Positions 51,049 to 60,492 are shown, counted from the first letter of the stretch. The stretch: 64,000 bases of DNA from Martinezella hainanensis (GCF_900094555.1 NZ_FMAC01000008.1:233701-297700), one strand, 5' to 3'. A program made the numbers and translations. Notes: a model not told the origin generated them from the sequence alone.

Positions 51049-51996
51049 ATGCGCATGTCTGCTATGGGTCGGCTCGCCGCCGGCGCTCTTCTTTCCGTTC
51101 TTTCCTTTGTCGGTATCGCCCGCGCCGATGGCGAAAGCTGCAAGACGATCCATCTTTCGGATCCGGGCTGGACCGACATCACCTCGACCAACGGCGTGAC
51201 CGGCGTGCTGCTGACCGCCCTCGGCTACGAGCCCGATATCAAGACGCTTTCCGTACCGATCGGCTATCAGGCGATGAAGACGAAAGAGATCGACGTCTTC
51301 CTCGGCAACTGGATGCCGGCGCAGAAGGCCTTCGTCGACGACCTCAACAAGGCGAAGGCGGCGGAGGTGCTGAACCGCAATCTTCAGGGCGCGAAGTTCA
51401 CGCTCGCTGTCCCGACCTATGTTGCCGACAAGGGCATCAAGGACTTTTCCGACCTGCAAAAGCATGGCGACGATTTCGGCCGCAAGATCTATGGCATCGA
51501 GCCGGGTGCGCCGGCCAATGCCAATATCCAAAAGATGATCGACGCCAACGACTTCGGCCTGAAGGGCTGGGAACTGGTGGAATCGAGCGAGCAGGCGATG
51601 CTGTCGCAAGTGGAGCGCGCCTCGAAGGACAAGCAGGCGATCGTCTTCCTCGCCTGGGCGCCGCATCCCATGAACGAGCGATTCAAGATCGCCTATCTCT
51701 CCGGCGGCGATGCCTATTTCGGCGCGAATTACGGCGGCGCCGAAGTCTATACGCTGGCGCGCACCGGCTGGGCGGCGCAATGCCCGAATGCCGCCAAGCT
51801 CTTTCATAACCTGACCTTCGATATCGGCATGGAGAATTCGCTGATGGGTTCGATCCTCGGTGGCCAGAGCGCCAAGGATGCGGCAACCGCCTGGCTGAAG
51901 GCGCATCCGGACGCCTTGACGCCCTGGCTTGCCGGCGTCACCACTATCGACGGCAAGCCCGGCCTCGATGCCGTCAAAACCGCCATCGGCCTCTGA
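51049..51996 (+). CDS. choX: Choline ABC transporter substrate-binding protein
   Basis: 315 residues. A signal peptide ends near GIARADG (about residue 27). The OpuAC-type binding fold carries ligand-cage aromatic residues at Trp41 (LSDPGW) and Trp88 (LGNWMPAQ), and a later Trp in FLAWAPHPM. This pattern matches ChoX, which binds choline in the periplasm. The permease and ATPase genes choW/choV are absent here, so it must use components encoded elsewhere or feed only the sulfatase pathway. betC follows after 19 bp. Confidence 0.88.
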   Translation: MRMSAMGRLAAGALLSVLSFVGIARADGESCKTIHLSDPGWTDITSTNGVTGVLLTALGYEPDIKTLSVPIGYQAMKTKEIDVFLGNWMPAQKAFVDDLNKAKAAEVLNRNLQGAKFTLAVPTYVADKGIKDFSDLQKHGDDFGRKIYGIEPGAPANANIQKMIDANDFGLKGWELVESSEQAMLSQVERASKDKQAIVFLAWAPHPMNERFKIAYLSGGDAYFGANYGGAEVYTLARTGWAAQCPNAAKLFHNLTFDIGMENSLMGSILGGQSAKDAATAWLKAHPDALTPWLAGVTTIDGKPGLDAVKTAIGL

Positions 51997-52015
51997 TCGT
52001 AAGGAATAACCTCAC

Positions 52016-53530
52016 ATGTCCCGCCCGAATATCCTCATCCTCATGGTCGATCAATTCAACGGGACATTCTTTCCCGACGGCCCGGCCGAATTCCTGCATG
52101 CGCCGGTGCTGAAGGCCCTGGCGAAGCGCTCCGTGCGCTTTGCCAACAGCTATACGGCAAGCCCGCTCTGCGCGCCGGCGCGCGCTTCCTTCATGTCCGG
52201 ACAGTTGCCGAGCCGCACGCGTGTCTACGACAACGCCGCCGAATTCTGCTCCGACATTCCGAGCTTCGCCCATCACCTGCGCGCCGCCGGCTACCAGACA
52301 GCGCTGTCGGGCAAGATGCACTTCGTCGGCCCGGACCAGATGCACGGCTTCGAGGAGCGGCTGACGACGGACATCTATCCCGCCGATTTCGGCTGGACGC
52401 CCGACTACACGAAACCCGGCGAGCGCATCGACTGGTGGTATCACAATCTTGGTTCGGTGACCGGCGCGGGCACGGCCGAGATCACCAACCAGATGGAGTA
52501 TGACGACGAGGTTGCCTATCACGCCAACCGCAAGCTCTACGATCTCTCGCGCCGACACGACGAGCGGCCATGGTGTCTGACCGTCAGCTTCACGCATCCG
52601 CATGACCCTTATGTCGCGCGCCGGCGTTTCTGGGATCTCTATGAGGATTGCCCGGCTCTCGACCCGGAAGTCGGCGAAATCCCCTTCGATCAGCAGGATC
52701 CGCATTCGCAACGCCTGATGAAAGCCTGCGACCATACCGCCTTCGACATCACGCCGGAGCAGATCCGCCGTGCACGCCGCGGCTACTTCGCCAATATCTC
52801 CTATGTCGATGAAAAGATCGGCGAGATTCTCCACACGCTCGAGCGCGGCCGGATGGCCGACAACACGATCATCCTCTTCGTTTCGGACCATGGCGACATG
52901 CTCGGCGAGCGCGGCCTCTGGTTCAAGATGAACTTCTTCGAGGGCTCGGCTCGCGTGCCGCTGATGATCGCAGCTCCCGGCTGGCAGCCGAAGCTTATCG
53001 ACCAGCCGGTGTCGACGCTCGACGTGACGCCGACTCTCGCCGCCCTTGCCGGGATCGACATCGCCTCGCTGCGCCGCTGGACCGACGGCGAGGACCTGAC
53101 GCCGCTTGCTCTCGGAACTGGAAGCCGCAGCCCCGTGCCGATGGAATACGCCGCGGAAGGCTCCGAAGCGCCGCTCGTGGGTCTCCGCGACGGCCGCTAC
53201 AAGCTGACGCTTTGCGAGTTGGACCCGCCTATGCTCTTCGACCTCAGGGAGGACCCCAGGGAGTTGACCAATCTGGCGAGCAATCCAGCCTATTCGGAAA
53301 CGCTGAACAGGCTGACAACACAGGCCATGGAGCGTTGGGACCTCTCAAACTTCGATGCTGCCGTGCGCGAAAGCCAGGCCCGGCGATGGGTAGTCTACAC
53401 CGCACTGCGCAACGGCGCCTATTATCCCTGGGACTATCAGCCATTGCAGAAAGCATCGGAGCGCTACATGCGCAATCACATGGATCTAAACGTGCTGGAA
53501 GAGAACCAGCGCTATCCGCGGGGCGAATAG
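52016..53530 (+). CDS. betC: Choline-sulfatase
   Basis: 504 residues. The sulfatase signature SPLCAPARASFMSGQ places the formylglycine precursor at Cys52; metal ligands lie in MVDQFNG at the N-terminus and in FVSDHGDMLGERGLW. The C-terminal extension ending NVLEENQRYPRGE is characteristic of choline-sulfatases. It releases choline and sulfate from choline-O-sulfate, giving glycine betaine precursor and sulfur. It is in one operon with choX. Confidence 0.95.
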   Translation: MSRPNILILMVDQFNGTFFPDGPAEFLHAPVLKALAKRSVRFANSYTASPLCAPARASFMSGQLPSRTRVYDNAAEFCSDIPSFAHHLRAAGYQTALSGKMHFVGPDQMHGFEERLTTDIYPADFGWTPDYTKPGERIDWWYHNLGSVTGAGTAEITNQMEYDDEVAYHANRKLYDLSRRHDERPWCLTVSFTHPHDPYVARRRFWDLYEDCPALDPEVGEIPFDQQDPHSQRLMKACDHTAFDITPEQIRRARRGYFANISYVDEKIGEILHTLERGRMADNTIILFVSDHGDMLGERGLWFKMNFFEGSARVPLMIAAPGWQPKLIDQPVSTLDVTPTLAALAGIDIASLRRWTDGEDLTPLALGTGSRSPVPMEYAAEGSEAPLVGLRDGRYKLTLCELDPPMLFDLREDPRELTNLASNPAYSETLNRLTTQAMERWDLSNFDAAVRESQARRWVVYTALRNGAYYPWDYQPLQKASERYMRNHMDLNVLEENQRYPRGE

Positions 53531-53594
53531 GATTTCGGTGGCCCATCGCCAGTTGAGGCGGTATGGTCGCGCCGGTTAAAAGGGAGAAGCATCC

Positions 53595-53804
53595 ATGAAA
53601 ATCAGCGCAAGAAACCGTCTCAAGGGCAAGGTCGTCGAAATCACCAAGGGCGCGACGACGGCGCATGTCCGCATCGATATCGGCAACGGCTCGATCGTCA
53701 CCTCCTCGATCACCAACGAGGCTGTCGATGAGCTCGGCCTGACGGTAGGCGCATCGGCCTATGCCGTCATCAAGGCATCCGACGTGATGGTTGCGGTGGA
53801 CTAA
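53595..53804 (+). CDS. Mop/TOBE-domain molybdate-binding protein
   Basis: 69 residues, one Mop (TOBE) domain: MKISARNRLKGKVVEITKGA, then GSIVTSSITNEAVDELGLTV and AYAVIKASDVMVAVD. Stand-alone molbindins form hexamers that store molybdate or tungstate. An AAGGGAGAAG site precedes the start. No molybdate transporter adjoins it. Confidence 0.92.
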   Translation: MKISARNRLKGKVVEITKGATTAHVRIDIGNGSIVTSSITNEAVDELGLTVGASAYAVIKASDVMVAVD

Positions 53805-54694
53805 GTATACGAGGTTAGGACGATAGAGAATGTATACGGTCGATTTGCTGTTTCTTGGCCCCATTATGCAAAGCAGCATCGGATAGTTGCAGATTTTTAG
53901 GGAGGAGAAACGACAAAGGGAGGCCTACCCCATTTGACTGATTGTGATCGGCTGGCCTGATAAATTGACCCAGTTTCGGGGCAAAGATAAAAATGCGGCA
54001 TGGGGATTTTTCGGATCACATTCGGTCGCGAACCGATCAAGCTGGCGATTAGGTTTATCCTGATCGCGACGATGTTGATCGTGCCGGAGTTGCGGTTGGT
54101 TTCCACGGTTCAGCGCTATCCGCTGCTGCCGGATGCGCAGATTGCATCCATTTCGGTCGAGCGTGTCGCTACCTGCCGGAGCGCAGAAGATGTTGGTGCG
54201 ACGCAAGATCATAAACATAGTCACGGACGGAAATGTTATGGCGTCGCGTACCTGGTTTTTGGCGTCCTGACGACTGTGGCAACCCTACATGGCCCACGCC
54301 TCACAGCCGTTCGTTTTATCCAAGGCTGGCCGAAGTTAATGTCCGTCATTCCCCCCAGTATTCTTCGTCCCCCCAATAGGATGATCTATGAAGCCGCGCA
54401 GCCAGTCAGTGCTGCGCTCGATGCTTCGGACTGCGATCCAATCACGCTTGTAGCTTGAAGATGGAACGACAGCCTCTGCCGGCTCGGTCAATTTGTGGTA
54501 CCCCAACGTCATTATGGTCTCGGCGGCCACGTTGGGCCTGACCGATGATAAGGCCGTAGTTTGCCAAACATCTTCATTGGATCGCCGCAGCCAGCCAAGC
54601 TGAATTCCGAAGCCTCGTCGAACTTCATTCACGTCACCAATGATGCTCCGACCGAAGGATCGTTGCCGGACGAGCATCTACGAGGGATTTCGCC
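53805..54694. other. 890-bp stretch with no confident gene, possibly decayed DNA
   Basis: Two open frames are possible: 54000-54458 plus (152 codons, with a hydrophobic segment IRFILIATMLIVPELRL early on) and 54336-54677 minus (113 codons, with QLGWLRRSNEDVWQTTALSS). Neither has a good ribosome binding site and they overlap each other on opposite strands. I recognise neither. The block looks like remnants of mobile or exchanged DNA at the edge of the flippase locus. Confidence 0.4.
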
Positions 54695-55633
54695 ATGCTG
54701 AATCAGGTAATGGGAATAAGCGTTGTGATGCGCCGAATGCCGCGTCGGGTTCTGCGTACTCTGTGGGCCGGGATGCCGCCCGGCATGATGAAGACCACGC
54801 TCGTGTATCGCAGCGGCCGATATATCTATCATCGATACAGCCGCGAGGCTGCGAAAGTTCAAAGCCACTACACGCATTTCATGCGAAACCCACCGCTGCT
54901 GGAGGTTCTCGCGGGGACGCTATCGGATCATGCAAAGGGACCGACGCTGCGAGTGGCATCGATTGGGTGCAGTACCGGGGCGGAGCTTTATTCGACTTTA
55001 TACGTGCTTAAGGCTAAGCGGCCAGACCTGAACTTCATATCGCATGGGCTCGATATATCCAGCGGCGTCGTCGAGGTTGCTGCACGAGGCGTTTATCGTC
55101 CCGACCAGGCGGCCGGGGTGGCCGGTCTTTATACGGCCGGACGGGCTGAAGTCTCAAGCGACGATGTCGAGAAGCTCAGTGGCATCGTCGAAGCCCTGCC
55201 GGATGGAACAGTCCGTGTCTGGGACTCACTTCGCAAAAACATTACTTGGCTGACGGCCGATGCAACCGATCCAAAGGTCGCAGATCTGATTGGCGAACAG
55301 GACATTCTGATTGCGAATAATTTCATGGGACCGATGGATGATGGTCTCGCGGAAAAATGCCTTCGCAATTTGATGAGGCTCGTTGTGCCGGGCGGCTATC
55401 TCGTGATCGACGGTATTGATCTCGACGTCAAAATGAAGGTGCTGAAGGACTCTCGCTTCAAACCTGTCCTTATGCGACAGGATGATATCTGGCTGGCCGA
55501 TGAATCAAAAAAAGGATGGCCATGGCTTCGGTGGAGCCGAGAACCGCTCAACCGAAACGAACGAGGTTGGGAGATCAGGTATTCGGTTATTTTTCGCCTG
55601 GCAGGCCAGCCAAACCAGCCTTCAAATCCATGA
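54695..55633 (+). CDS. CheR-like class I SAM-dependent methyltransferase
   Basis: 312 residues. The centre aligns with CheR-type methyltransferases: YTHFMRNPPLLEVLAG, then the SAM motif VASIGCSTGAELYSTLYVL and the acidic strand ISHGLDISSGVVEVAARGVY. A later LIANNFMGPM and MRLVVPGGYLVIDGIDL complete the Rossmann fold. No chemoreceptor genes adjoin it; its partner is the polysaccharide flippase 92 bp downstream, so it may modify a cell-surface component. Codon use looks less GC-rich than that of the surrounding housekeeping genes. Confidence 0.75.
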   Translation: MLNQVMGISVVMRRMPRRVLRTLWAGMPPGMMKTTLVYRSGRYIYHRYSREAAKVQSHYTHFMRNPPLLEVLAGTLSDHAKGPTLRVASIGCSTGAELYSTLYVLKAKRPDLNFISHGLDISSGVVEVAARGVYRPDQAAGVAGLYTAGRAEVSSDDVEKLSGIVEALPDGTVRVWDSLRKNITWLTADATDPKVADLIGEQDILIANNFMGPMDDGLAEKCLRNLMRLVVPGGYLVIDGIDLDVKMKVLKDSRFKPVLMRQDDIWLADESKKGWPWLRWSREPLNRNERGWEIRYSVIFRLAGQPNQPSNP

Positions 55634-55724
55634 CTAGCATTCGGGAAAAGTCGTCCGAAGGGCGGTGCCGGCAACAGTCCGGGTCGATTGCGGCCTGCAT
55701 ACTTGCCGGTGGAGAGGGGTGGAA

Positions 55725-57185
55725 ATGAAAGGAGGAAAATCCCTATCCGTTCTTCGGAAGGTTGTGGCGGACGGATCCTGGGTCGCCGCAGCAAAGATCA
55801 CATCCCAAGTGAGCCAAATTGGGACCTTCTTCCTGGCTGCCCGTATCTTGATGCCGAGCGAGTTTGGTTTCTATGCTTTCCTGTCAGCACTCATGGTTCT
55901 GCTCGTCGTCCTTGCAGAGGGAGGATGGGCAGAATTCATCATGAAATCGGGTTACGATCGCGACCGCTTCGAACAACTCGTGAGCATATCGCTCGTGAGC
56001 GGCGTGCTGGTCACGTCGGTTGGCTTGGGCGGCGCCTTCGTCCTCTACACGGCATTCGCGCAACAGGCGGAGGGCGTGCTGGTGGCCATATTCAGCTGTT
56101 GGATACTGCCTGCGGCAATAACCACCGTCTATGACGGCACGCTCGTCGCCTGCGGAAGGCTTCGCGCGCAAGCTGTCGTTCGTATCGTCAGCGAAGTGGT
56201 GGGGTTCTCCGTGACAGCTACAGGCCTCTTCATGGGAGGGCATGCCATTGCGCTGGTCGTCGGCCGGATCGTTTCGCAGCTCGTAATTTTGGTTGGATCC
56301 GTCTGTTTCGTTCGGCAAAAGCCACGATTGCATCTAACCCGGGCTATGGTGGCTGAAGTCGCAGCATTCTCGAAATATATCGTTGCGACCCGATTGATCA
56401 TTTTCCTTGGTTCCTATTCGGGGACACTGGCCGTCGGTGGCTTCCTTGGCGTTACGGAAGCGGGATACTACCGCGCCGCGGAGCGGATTGTTGCCGCTAT
56501 CTCGGAGCTTATGGGCGAGCCGATAAGGGCGCTTGCCTGGGTAGAGTTCAGGCGGGCACGAGACCTCGGTGAATTAAACGGAACGAATGTTCTTGCCGAC
56601 GCCGCCAGACAATTCCTGGTTTGGCTTTTTGTCGTCGCGAGCCCGGTCTACCTCGGGCTTATGCTGGTTTCGCCCGAGCTGATCCATATCGTGCTTGGCG
56701 AAAAATGGATGCCCTCCGCGATCATTGTCTCCATATTGTGCGTGAAACTGCTGTTGCTTTCACCAGGATATATCTCCGAACCGCTTTTGACGCTGAGTGG
56801 CAACATTCACCGGAGAATGGCGGTCACCATGGTCAATGCGGCTGTCTCTGTCCTTTTCATCATCATTTTTGCACCGATGGGGCTTTTGGCCCTGGCGGCG
56901 AGCCAATGTGTGAGTGCATCCTTTTCACTGACAACCTCCGCCAGAATTCAGATCCGTTACGTCGGAGTGAATTGGCGAAAAGTCATCACGGATTCCATCC
57001 ATATGATTGGCCCTTCAATCGGGCTGATGATGGCAGCGGTTCTAAGTCTTCAATACGCGGTTGAGTTCGCGGCGATGCCGACCATATTGGCGCTCTTTCT
57101 GAAGATCGCAGTGGGCACCGTGGCATATGTCTCGCTGTTCCTGATAGTCAGGTTTTGGATGAGGCGATTTCCGACGCCCGCTTAG
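55725..57185 (+). CDS. Wzx-like polysaccharide flippase (MOP superfamily)
   Basis: 486 residues from ATG 55725, with GGAGAGGGG upstream; the frame extends further up without similarity. About 12-14 hydrophobic helices are present. The N-terminus SWVAAAKITSQVSQIGTFFL with ARILMPSEFGFYAF is typical of the Polysacc_synt/RfbX group, and FLGVTEAGYYRAAERIV is the conserved mid-protein loop. It would flip lipid-linked oligosaccharide across the inner membrane. No glycosyltransferases accompany it, so its repeat unit is made elsewhere. Its TAG stop is the first triplet of a RIME-like repeat. Confidence 0.88.
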   Translation: MKGGKSLSVLRKVVADGSWVAAAKITSQVSQIGTFFLAARILMPSEFGFYAFLSALMVLLVVLAEGGWAEFIMKSGYDRDRFEQLVSISLVSGVLVTSVGLGGAFVLYTAFAQQAEGVLVAIFSCWILPAAITTVYDGTLVACGRLRAQAVVRIVSEVVGFSVTATGLFMGGHAIALVVGRIVSQLVILVGSVCFVRQKPRLHLTRAMVAEVAAFSKYIVATRLIIFLGSYSGTLAVGGFLGVTEAGYYRAAERIVAAISELMGEPIRALAWVEFRRARDLGELNGTNVLADAARQFLVWLFVVASPVYLGLMLVSPELIHIVLGEKWMPSAIIVSILCVKLLLLSPGYISEPLLTLSGNIHRRMAVTMVNAAVSVLFIIIFAPMGLLALAASQCVSASFSLTTSARIQIRYVGVNWRKVITDSIHMIGPSIGLMMAAVLSLQYAVEFAAMPTILALFLKIAVGTVAYVSLFLIVRFWMRRFPTPA

Positions 57186-57323
57186 AGCGGTTCGGTTTTT
57201 CCCGAATTTCTGAACCGTTCCATCTCTTTGCTTTCTCGCGATTCCCCACGGAAAAGTACGCTCCGGTTTTCTGGCCCGAATTGCGAGAAACAATAGTTTA
57301 AAGCGATTCCGTGAAGTGCTCTA
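57183..57323. repeat. RIME-like dispersed repeat, copy E, between two convergent stop codons
   Basis: It starts TAGAGCGGTTC, whose GAACCG partner lies about 20 bp on, contains CTCGCGATTCCCCACGGAAA and GAATTGCGAGAA as inverted arms, and ends GTGCTCTA. The first TAG ends the flippase and the last CTA is the complement of the trmO stop. It is longer and more diverged than the other copies. Confidence 0.65.
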
Positions 57324-57851
57324 AGCATCGCGTTTTTGGCAGTAATGCGCCGTCTCGCCGTCGCCGGTCTGGAAATCTCCGGGCTGCGGCGGCGCGATCG
57401 GCTTGAACAGCGTGCGATCCGGCTTCAGGTCGAGCAAGGGCGTGCCATCAAGGCAATCGAGGCCGCGCACCAGCAGTACGGCACCCTCGACGGCCTCCAG
57501 CTTGACGATGGACGTGCCGATGGGATTGGGCCGAACGGGGGAGCGCAGCGAGAAGGTGCCATGCACCTTGCCGTTGCTCGCCGGGCTCTGCAGCACGAGA
57601 TCGCGCCGGGACCGATCCAGCCAGTAGAGGACTTCCAGCCGCTCGAAGACATCCACGCCCTTCAACGCCGCCACCCAGGGTTCGAATATCTCGATCCGGC
57701 AGATCGGGCCGTCGTGGCGTCCCTGGCGCGGCGTTTCCATGCGCGATGTCCAGGGTGTGGAGATACGGCCGATAAAGGTGAGACCGGCATCGGACGTCGA
57801 AGGTGGCTCGACGGCCACCTCGTTTTCACGAATTTCGTTTTCCCGGACCAT
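57321..57851 (-). CDS. trmO: tRNA (adenine37-N6)-methyltransferase TrmO
   Basis: 176 residues, TsaA/YaeB-like beta-barrel family. Conserved segments are FIGRISTPWTSRMETPRQG, LYWLDRSRRDLV, GTFSLRSPVRPNPIGTSIVK and GLDCLDGTPLLDLKPD. TrmO methylates N6 of t6A37 in tRNA-Thr using SAM. Its stop codon is supplied by a RIME-like repeat. It is separated by 23 bp from the binding-protein gene upstream on the same strand. Confidence 0.9.
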   Translation of the reverse strand: MVRENEIRENEVAVEPPSTSDAGLTFIGRISTPWTSRMETPRQGRHDGPICRIEIFEPWVAALKGVDVFERLEVLYWLDRSRRDLVLQSPASNGKVHGTFSLRSPVRPNPIGTSIVKLEAVEGAVLLVRGLDCLDGTPLLDLKPDRTLFKPIAPPQPGDFQTGDGETAHYCQKRDA

Positions 57852-57874
57852 GAGTGCCCTCCTTGCCTGAGCGG

Positions 57875-58900
57875 TTACTTCATGCCCTTCAGCAATGCAG
57901 CCAGCTGATCGTCGGTCAGATCGACCTGATAGAACAGCTTGTAGAATTGCTTCACATCATCGGAAAAATCGCTGCGGAAGAGTTTGGGGTAGAGCAGCTT
58001 CTCCATCCAGCGCACGCCGAGCAGCCGGTTGACGCCCGGCGGGGAATCGAACCAGCCGAAGGGCAAGGACGGCGGCACGAAGATCTTGCCGTCCTTGACG
58101 GCCTTGATGCCGGCCCATTGCGTATCGCTCTTCACCGAAGCGGCAAAAGCGGGGCTCTCTGCGATGATGATATCCGGATTCCAGCCGACGACCTGCTGCG
58201 GCGTGACCTTAGTGAGCCCACCCTTGCCGGCTGCAGCGGCGACGTTCATCGTGCCCACAGCATCGAGGATTTCGAGATTGATCGAGCCGGACAGCCCGGA
58301 TTCAAGACCATCGGCACCGCGGCCATAATAGACGCGCGGGCGCGGATCGTTCGGCAACGTCGCCAGCTTCTCGTTCAGATCCTTGATCGCCGAATCCGCG
58401 TAATCCGCAAGCTTGTTGGCCCGGTCTTCGACACCGATCAGGGCGCCGACGTCGCGAAGCGTATCGGCAGTGCGGGCGAAGCTGCCATCGACAAGCACAT
58501 AGGGAATATGCGTCTCAGACTGCACCTTGTCGGCCAGCGCCTTGTAGGTCGGGTCGACCGTGCCGGCATCGAGGATGATATCGGGCTTGGCGTCGATAAC
58601 CGCCTGCGAACTGATGGCGCCGTCCTTGCCCGTCAATCGCCCAATCGTCGGCAACGACCTTACCGATGGCATCAGGTAGGCCTTGGCGGCATCATCCGGT
58701 GCATGAACCCAACCCACCAGTTTTTCGGGCGCCAGGACATAGACCAGCACGGTGGCTGGCGGCCCGGCGACGAGAATACGGTTGATCTTGTCTGGCACGG
58801 AGACCGTGCGTCCGGCCGCATCGGTGATGATTCGCGCCTCGGCTGCGACCGGCATCAGGCCGACAAAGGCCAGAGCAAGAACCGCAAGAAATTTCATCAT
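57875..58900 (-). CDS. Iron-siderophore/cobalamin-type ABC transporter substrate-binding protein
   Basis: 341 residues with a signal peptide ending near VAAEA (about residue 22). The cluster-8 (PeriBP_2) fold shows RIITDAAGRTVSVPDKINRI at the start, IDAKPDIILDAGTVDP and VVGWNPDIIIAESPAFAA. The mature protein would bind a ferric or corrinoid chelate. The permease and ATPase partners are not in the window. Transcription reads towards trmO. Confidence 0.88.
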   Translation of the reverse strand: MMKFLAVLALAFVGLMPVAAEARIITDAAGRTVSVPDKINRILVAGPPATVLVYVLAPEKLVGWVHAPDDAAKAYLMPSVRSLPTIGRLTGKDGAISSQAVIDAKPDIILDAGTVDPTYKALADKVQSETHIPYVLVDGSFARTADTLRDVGALIGVEDRANKLADYADSAIKDLNEKLATLPNDPRPRVYYGRGADGLESGLSGSINLEILDAVGTMNVAAAAGKGGLTKVTPQQVVGWNPDIIIAESPAFAASVKSDTQWAGIKAVKDGKIFVPPSLPFGWFDSPPGVNRLLGVRWMEKLLYPKLFRSDFSDDVKQFYKLFYQVDLTDDQLAALLKGMK

Positions 58901-59202
58901 GAAAGCTGCTCGTTCTGATCGAGGGGACCCCGGGGCGGCACTATGGCATAGCGCTATATCGGATGGAACATCGCGGAGGCACTATTCCAAAATGAAACGC
59001 ATCCGAACCGATCACGTCGGCTTGAAACGCAATCGGCAGGCTTTGATTACATCTGATGTAATTGAGGGCAGCGCTCGCCCTGGAGTATCTAAAGACCATC
59101 TTCTTGCAGGAAGAGCTTTCAGCCCTTCAACCAAAGAGAGCTCAGCCGACAGCGATGTCGATGGCCACGACATCGCTTCACCGGCAGGCTCAGGAGAATT
59201 CC

Positions 59203-59595
59203 ATGACGACCATGTCATTCACCAAAAAAGACGCCCCGCAATGGCTGCTCGCCTTCTGGCGGGAAATCGATGACAAAACCTTCGGCCAGGGCTTTGATTG
59301 CCTGGCGGAAGACGCCACATGCAATCTCGGCATTGCCGACTGGAAGGGGCGCGAGACCATTCGCCAGAACCTGCGCGCCTTCATCGACACCGGCTTCACG
59401 GCATTGCATGATGTCACCGAATACTGGGACGCCGGATCGCTGAAAGTGTTCCGCGGGACCGTGACCATGACCCCCAACGACCGCACGCAGGCGGTGGTCA
59501 AACCGGTCATGACGCATTTCTTCTACATGGACGAGGCAGACCCGACGAAAGTGCGTCACTGGTACGGCTCGGTCGGGCCGGTTGCTTTCTCCTGA
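59203..59595 (+). CDS. NTF2-like/SnoaL fold protein
   Basis: 130 residues from ATG 59203, with CAGGAGA just before; a longer frame from 59062 lacks a site. The single SnoaL-type domain reads WREIDDKTFGQGFDCLAEDA, IRQNLRAFIDTGFTALHDV and ends HWYGSVGPVAFS. It may be a small-molecule isomerase or a ligand-binding protein. An XRE regulator follows after 69 bp in the same direction. Confidence 0.82.
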   Translation: MTTMSFTKKDAPQWLLAFWREIDDKTFGQGFDCLAEDATCNLGIADWKGRETIRQNLRAFIDTGFTALHDVTEYWDAGSLKVFRGTVTMTPNDRTQAVVKPVMTHFFYMDEADPTKVRHWYGSVGPVAFS

Positions 59596-59664
59596 AAACC
59601 GAGGCTGGCGGGGCTGCCCATTACGGCCCCGCCACGCCAAACGAACGAAGCGAGGCTTTGCAGA

Positions 59665-60492
59665 ATGAGTTCTTCCCCCGCAGCTCTGAGATTGCCAAAC
59701 GAGCTGGGACCGCAGCTGCGCGCATGGCGCGACACGCGCGGCAAGAGCCAGCTCGAGCTTTCCCTCGACACCGGCATTTCGCAGCGGCAAATCAGCTTTA
59801 TCGAAAGCGGCAGGAGCACGCCGGGCCGGCAGAATGTGTTGCGTCTTGCCGATGCCCTGGATGTGCCGTTTCGCGAGCGTAATACCCTGTTGCTCGCCGC
59901 TGGCTATGCGCCGATCTATTCCGAAGGAAGTTTTGACGATCAGGAAATGCAAGGCGTTACCAACGCGCTGAAGCGCATGCTGCGCCAGCACGAACCGTTT
60001 CCGGCCGTCGTGATGGACCGCTACTGGAATGTCCTGATGACCAACAATGCGACGCTGCGCTTCTTCCGTCGCTTTACCGATATGGACGCGCGCCCGAAGC
60101 CGCGCAATCTTCTGCATCTGATGTTCGACCCCGCGGGCATGCGGCCCTTCATCCCGGATTGGGACAAGACGGCCGAAAGCCTGATGGGGCGCGTCTTCCG
60201 CGAATCCGTCGGTCGCGTCATCGATGCACGGACGAAAGATCTCATCGACAGCCTGCTCGCCTATCCCGATGTGAATGCCGACTGGCAGACATCGCCGGCG
60301 ATCGAGAATACGCCGATCATCCCCCTCTCCTTCGTCAGGAATGGGCACATGCTGAAGTTTTTCTCGCTGGTGACGACGGTCGGAACGCCGCAGATGATCA
60401 CGACCCAGGAGCTGCGGGTCGAATGCATGTTTCCGCTGGATGACGCCACGGAGGCGCACTACGCGGAGCTGATGAATACAGCAGAGGGGTAG
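59665..60492 (+). CDS. XRE-family regulator with MmyB-like ligand-binding domain
   Basis: 275 residues. The N-terminal helix-turn-helix is at about 12-70 (LGPQLRAWRDTRGKSQLELS, then TGISQRQISFIESGRSTPG). The C-terminal MmyB-like PAS domain (about 100-265) includes FPAVVMDRYWNVLMTNNAT and a typical FFSLVTTVGTPQMITTQELR. Relatives of the MmyB group regulate short-chain oxidoreductases or antibiotic genes. It probably autoregulates or controls the adjacent NTF2-like gene. Confidence 0.9.
   Translation: MSSSPAALRLPNELGPQLRAWRDTRGKSQLELSLDTGISQRQISFIESGRSTPGRQNVLRLADALDVPFRERNTLLLAAGYAPIYSEGSFDDQEMQGVTNALKRMLRQHEPFPAVVMDRYWNVLMTNNATLRFFRRFTDMDARPKPRNLLHLMFDPAGMRPFIPDWDKTAESLMGRVFRESVGRVIDARTKDLIDSLLAYPDVNADWQTSPAIENTPIIPLSFVRNGHMLKFFSLVTTVGTPQMITTQELRVECMFPLDDATEAHYAELMNTAEG

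Noticed and set aside
54000..54458. 152-codon membrane protein gene
   Set aside because: One hydrophobic segment only, no ribosome binding site, late part lacks protein-like composition; listed within the unresolved region.
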